A DNA stretch of 64,000 bases from positions 3,472,001 to 3,536,000 of the forward strand of contig CALNYT010000002.1 of assembly GCA_942490885.1 (NCBI GenBank), written 5' to 3'. The stretch is from Oceanirhabdus sp942490885 (GTDB taxonomy: Bacteria; Bacillota; Clostridia; Clostridiales; Clostridiaceae). The first letter of the stretch is position 1. Every line of letters starts with the position of its first letter. Below the pieces are notes generated by a model that saw only the letters and a list, made by a program, of their open reading frames with translations, made no database searches and was not told where the DNA came from. Shown here piece after piece: positions 62,774 to 64,000 of this stretch. Made by a program: the position numbers and the translations under genes.

Positions 62774-62827
62774 GTTATTTAAGAATGTGAGATATTTTTA
62801 AGGAGCTAAAAATATCTTTTAGAGTAC

Positions 62828-62859
62828 AAAAGACTGGAAGTTTGTGTTCCAGTCTTTTT
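62828..62859. terminator. Bidirectional terminator
   Basis: AAAAGACTGGAA pairs with TTCCAGTCTTTT across a 7-base loop, between the Ntn-hydrolase gene and the convergent helicase-type gene. Confidence 0.9.
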
Positions 62860-62879
62860 AACAGGGAAGAATCTCTAAC

Positions 62880-64000
62880 CTAAACCATATATCTATAAAG
62901 ATCTTCCCTCACTGGTGTATGAAGTCTATATGTTATTTCTACAGCTTTTTTGTCTGTATTCTCCATAATAAACTCTTTAGGCTCTCCAATAGTGTTTATT
63001 TTACCAAGATAATAAAACTCCTTTGATACCTTGTCATCCTTATTTTTTCTCACAAATAAACTCATTTCTACATTGTCTTTTTCAGCGTTATATGCTTGCA
63101 AAACATCTGGAGAATTTTTTGTTCTTCCTGATTTAGATATAGCAATTATTCGTGATGGTGATAAAAATCTATCTTCATAATTTATAGTAGAACTGATGTC
63201 TTCTCCTTTATCATAGTTAATAAATACTGGATAAGTTTTGGTTTTTCTATTAAACTTATATCCACCTATATTTGTTGCTACTTCGCACTTTTCCCACTCT
63301 AAAAGTCTGCATACATCCTCATAAGTGTATTTTTTATATAAGACAAAGTTTGTTTCCATATATCTAGCACTATAATCTTTTTCATATCTGTTTATACCAA
63401 AGTCTATAACCTCTTTCACAATATTTGCAAAACTTTGATTATGCAGTTTTTCTTTAAATACCTTGGATATTTTATAATCCTCATTGTCCTGCTCTAAAAA
63501 AATACATTTTTCATATGTATTCTTCCCTGTTCCCGAAGGAAACTCATTGGTGAGTACATTTACTATTGAAGTAGCTGTACTTTCTTTAAAGTCTATATTG
63601 TATATTTCCTTTAATGATTCCTTTAACCTTGACAATGCTTTAGTCTCAATTTCCATAAGCTGCTTTATCATAAGTAATTCATGTATTCTTTTTCCTGAAG
63701 CAATTTTTTTAGATATAAATTCTACAAACAGTTCTTCAGTATTATCTAATTGGATACTATACTCTTCTTCATATTTAAGTAAAAATTTATGATAGGAGCC
63801 TAGACTATTATTTTCAAAAATTCTCAATGGATCTATGGACTCATATGTATCAAAGTCCTGCAGACTTGGTATTTTGCCGAGTTTTTCTTTAAGTTTTATG
63901 TAATTATCTTTAATGAAACTAACTTGATTGAATTTCACCTTATCAATAGATTCAAAAATACGCTTTTTTGAGATTTTATCAAAGTTAATAGTAGAGCAGC
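62880..64000 (-). CDS. C-terminal part of a DUF3427-type helicase (runs off right edge)
   Basis: About 372 C-terminal residues; the frame stays open to base 64000, so the Met at 63938 is internal. The sequence (IFENNSLGSYHKFLLKYEEE, then FVLYKKYTYEDVCRLLEWEK and NIGGYKFNRKTKTYPVFINY) matches the DUF3427 region that ends certain DEAD/DEAH helicases with an N-terminal phospholipase D-like nuclease domain. YLGK near the end and the FVRKNKDDK stretch are consistent. Such proteins are usually in accessory or defence contexts. The helicase core lies beyond the window and cannot be confirmed. Confidence 0.7.
   Translation of the reverse strand, partial: CSTINFDKISKKRIFESIDKVKFNQVSFIKDNYIKLKEKLGKIPSLQDFDTYESIDPLRIFENNSLGSYHKFLLKYEEEYSIQLDNTEELFVEFISKKIASGKRIHELLMIKQLMEIETKALSRLKESLKEIYNIDFKESTATSIVNVLTNEFPSGTGKNTYEKCIFLEQDNEDYKISKVFKEKLHNQSFANIVKEVIDFGINRYEKDYSARYMETNFVLYKKYTYEDVCRLLEWEKCEVATNIGGYKFNRKTKTYPVFINYDKGEDISSTINYEDRFLSPSRIIAISKSGRTKNSPDVLQAYNAEKDNVEMSLFVRKNKDDKVSKEFYYLGKINTIGEPKEFIMENTDKKAVEITYRLHTPVREDLYRYMV

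Overview
The window is AT-rich, uses strong GGAGG/GGGGG ribosome binding sites and several TTG/GTG starts, and carries gene families typical of anaerobic spore-forming Firmicutes: U32 proteins, many radical-SAM enzymes, sodium-coupled amino-acid carriers, a FliB-like methylase and a peptide-paired HTH-TPR regulator. It looks like chromosome of a Clostridium sensu stricto species; I cannot name the species. I saw no rRNA, tRNA, CRISPR array, intact insertion sequence or intact phage.

Layout. (1) 1-11.3 kb: an eight-gene leftward operon, cut by the left edge, plus one divergent gene. In transcription order it encodes two U32-like Fe-S proteins, a radical-SAM/SPASM enzyme, a NodU/TobZ-type carbamoyltransferase, a B12-type radical-SAM enzyme, an apparently inactive methyltransferase paralogue, an intact SAM methyltransferase and an M16 peptidase. 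The divergent gene is a second B12-type radical-SAM enzyme. This looks like an undescribed pathway for a modified peptide or other natural product, and no precursor peptide is visible. (2) 11.5-24.4 kb: housekeeping and transport. It holds a membrane protein, an MFS exporter, two tandem near-identical SstT carriers, proline genes proB-proA, a secreted M16C peptidase, a UPF0158 protein and a flavodoxin-like protein. (3) 24.6-34.6 kb: a secreted PHP-domain (CehA-like) phosphoesterase, an unknown 541-residue protein, a metallo-beta-lactamase/rhodanese fusion, and an aerolysin-type (ETX/MTX2) toxin gene between two patatin phospholipase genes. (4) 34.9-39.9 kb: two amino-acid carriers, a GreA-like factor and a tRNA-dihydrouridine synthase. 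(5) 40-49.6 kb: an RRNPP-like regulator with a divergent secreted small-peptide gene and a doubled palindromic operator, then a complete four-gene Wadjet (JetD-A-B-C) anti-plasmid operon. (6) 49.7-53.4 kb: DUF1361 and DUF2642-like genes, a FliB-family protein and an SPL-like radical-SAM protein. (7) 53.7-58.9 kb: a clearly GC-richer five-gene cassette (HTH protein, response regulator, histidine kinase, ABC ATPase, FtsX-type permease), probably horizontally acquired and probably concerned with antimicrobial-peptide sensing or export. (8) 58.9-64 kb: an accessory stretch with gene remnants, a membrane-protein pair, an Imm51-like immunity protein, a proteasome-like Ntn-hydrolase, and the C-terminal part of a DUF3427-type helicase that runs off the right edge.

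Two further patterns stand out. Short palindromic elements with shared cores (GGGGTC-W-GACCCC and ACC-W-GGT) but different self-complementary arms sit just after genes; another REP-like element encodes the C-terminus of the flavodoxin. Many intergenic gaps hold decayed gene fragments (NSS carrier, FliB, GNAT, PD-(D/E)XK-like and others), which points to active gene loss.
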